Shown in pieces: positions 6,335-6,991 of a stretch of DNA of 6,991 bases (its first letter is position 1; the number at the start of each line of letters is the position of its first letter). Both the position numbers and the translations under genes were made by a program. Source of the DNA: Oscillospiraceae bacterium (GTDB lineage Bacteria > Bacillota > Clostridia > Oscillospirales > Oscillospiraceae); assembly GCA_020025615.1 (NCBI GenBank), contig JAHHRT010000073.1, positions 1-6,991 of the forward strand, written 5' to 3'. A model generated the notes under the pieces. That model was given only the letters and a program-made list of their open reading frames with translations. It had not been told where the DNA came from and ran no database searches.

Positions 6335-6351
6335 CTCCTTTTCAAAAGGAG
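6335..6351 (+). promoter_or_regulatory. Hairpin that can bury the CBS-gene ribosome binding site
   Basis: CTCCTTTT (6335-6342) is the exact reverse complement of AAAAGGAG (6344-6351), which is most of the Shine-Dalgarno sequence for the GTG at 6361. In RNA a seven-pair stem with a three-base loop can form, and further pairs are possible across a small internal loop (6330-6331 with 6355-6356). This would hide the ribosome binding site when folded. Confidence 0.55.
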
Positions 6352-6360
6352 GAATGCGCT

Positions 6361-6783
6361 GTGACAGTGCGAGATGTGATGACCAAGTCTGTGGTACGGA
6401 TTCACCCGGACGAATCCGTAGCCGTGGCGGCAAGGACCCTGGCACATTATAATATTGGAATCCTGCCGGTGTGCGGCGGAGACGGGCGCGTCTGCGGCCT
6501 GGTGACGGACCGAGACCTGGTGACCCGGTGTGTAGCATCGGGACGGTCTGCGGAGGGGACCAGTGTAGGCCAGGTAATGACCAAACAGGTGGTATGGATT
6601 CGCCCGGAAGCAGAGCTGGGGGTGGCAACAGAACTGATGGGAAGCCAACAGGTGAGAAGGCTCCCGGTGCTGGAAAATGGAAGGCTGTGCGGGATGGTAA
6701 GCATAGGGGACCTCTATAGAAAAGGGGAGAAACCAGAGGACGCGATGGAGGAGATCAGCAGCGGAATTTCGGCCCGAAAATAG
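6361..6783 (+). CDS. Two-CBS-domain protein of unknown role
   Basis: The 140-residue product is almost entirely a CBS pair (Bateman module). Repeat 1 covers about residues 3-55 (DVMTKSVV at 5-12, GLVTDRDLV at 46-54). Repeat 2 covers about 69-120 (QVMTKQVV at 71-78, GMVSIGDLY at 111-119). Such modules usually bind adenine nucleotides (AMP, ATP, SAM or similar) and sense energy or metabolite state. There is no catalytic or transport domain, signal peptide or membrane segment, so it probably acts in the cytosol on a partner not evident here. The GTG start is supported by AAAAGGAGG (6344-6352), eight bases upstream, which lies in a hairpin. It follows asd by 108 bases and a strong stem-loop, so its link to the threonine operon is uncertain. 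A short charged tail (about 121-140) ends the protein. Confidence 0.9.
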   Translation: MTVRDVMTKSVVRIHPDESVAVAARTLAHYNIGILPVCGGDGRVCGLVTDRDLVTRCVASGRSAEGTSVGQVMTKQVVWIRPEAELGVATELMGSQQVRRLPVLENGRLCGMVSIGDLYRKGEKPEDAMEEISSGISARK

Positions 6784-6807
6784 GGGAAATCCGGCCGTTT
6801 GAAAAAA

Positions 6808-6954
6808 CTTCAAAAAAGATGAAAATAACGCTTGACAAATGATGGCAGCGATGGTATTATATCTGAGCTGTCTGATGAACGGCTTCCAAAGAGCCCGGAG
6901 GACGACAAAATCCATCAAAAAGCTTCAAAAAACTTGAAAAAAGTTCTTGACAAA
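6808..6954 (+). repeat. Duplicated upstream-promoter segment
   Basis: A 32-base segment (6808-6839) recurs at 6923-6954 with 26 identical positions, 115 bases downstream. Both copies begin CTTCAAAAAA and end CTTGACAAA, and each places its A-tract at the same distance from the -35 box. This gives two tandem promoters with matching A-rich UP-like elements. The 208 bases after the CBS gene hold no convincing coding region. Confidence 0.7.
6832..6860 (+). promoter_or_regulatory. Strong sigma-A promoter, upstream copy
   Basis: A consensus -35 TTGACA (6832-6837) is followed after 17 bases by a -10 TATTAT (6855-6860), with A-rich tracts at 6802-6828 that could act as an UP element. Transcription would begin near 6867 and read rightward through the second promoter. 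It resembles the first of tandem stable-RNA promoters. Confidence 0.85.
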
Positions 6955-6975
6955 GCTTCTGAGATGTGATAAGAT
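6947..6975 (+). promoter_or_regulatory. Strong sigma-A promoter, downstream copy, extended -10
   Basis: A consensus -35 TTGACA (6947-6952) and -10 TAAGAT (6970-6975) are 17 bases apart, with a TG at 6967-6968 giving an extended -10. The A-tracts at 6917-6942 lie just upstream. Transcription would begin near 6982, ten bases before the window ends, so the transcribed gene lies outside. The tandem, A-tract-preceded arrangement suggests an rRNA or tRNA operon; this is inferred. Confidence 0.85.
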
Positions 6976-6991
6976 AAGCAAGCTTAATCGC

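Noticed and set aside
5203..6918. Open frame of 571 codons on the minus strand opposite asd and the CBS gene
   Set aside because: It crosses the strong stem-loop and the promoter region, has no domain, and asd and the CBS repeats on the plus strand are unambiguous.
6875..6937. Twenty-codon frame starting ATG between the two right-hand promoters
   Set aside because: It has no ribosome binding site, its sequence runs through the A-tract of the second promoter, and it looks like chance.

Overview
The window carries the complete five-step route from L-aspartate to L-threonine as two divergent gene groups, followed by a small CBS-domain gene and a pair of strong promoters that run off the right edge. 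GC-rich coding regions, near-perfect AGGAGG-type ribosome binding sites, TTG and GTG starts, classic TTGACA/TATAAT-like promoters and AT-rich regulatory stretches suggest a fairly high-GC member of the Clostridia (Firmicutes), possibly of the Oscillospirales. That placement is inference, not a database result.

Layout. On the minus strand, reading leftwards from about 2356, are threonine synthase (thrC, 911-2356) and homoserine kinase (thrB, from 881, cut by the left edge). Between 2357 and 2755 lies a 400-base divergent control region. Its left half can fold, as thrC-strand RNA, into an elaborate leader with a 21-bp hairpin, a second hairpin and a long-range 12-bp helix. Its right half holds a 15-bp-arm inverted repeat and a textbook extended -10 promoter driving the plus-strand group. 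That group is homoserine dehydrogenase (hom, 2756-3880), aspartokinase (3911-5224, TTG start) and aspartate-semialdehyde dehydrogenase (asd, 5251-6252), with gaps of only 26-30 bases.

A perfect 15-bp stem-loop without a clear U-tract follows asd. A two-CBS-domain protein (6361-6783) comes next, and its Shine-Dalgarno sequence lies inside an inverted repeat. The last 208 bases contain no gene but hold two tandem, partly duplicated sigma-A promoters with A-tracts 115 bases apart. This arrangement is typical of stable-RNA (rRNA or tRNA) operons, so one probably begins just beyond the right edge.

Together, aspartokinase and Asd make aspartate semialdehyde, Hom reduces it to homoserine, and ThrB and ThrC convert that to threonine. 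The only recognisable ACT (amino-acid-sensing) domains are on aspartokinase; Hom lacks the usual C-terminal ACT domain. The most interesting unexplained element is the structured thrC leader: all its non-Watson-Crick pairs are G-U in the thrC-strand RNA, and it has no T-box signature.
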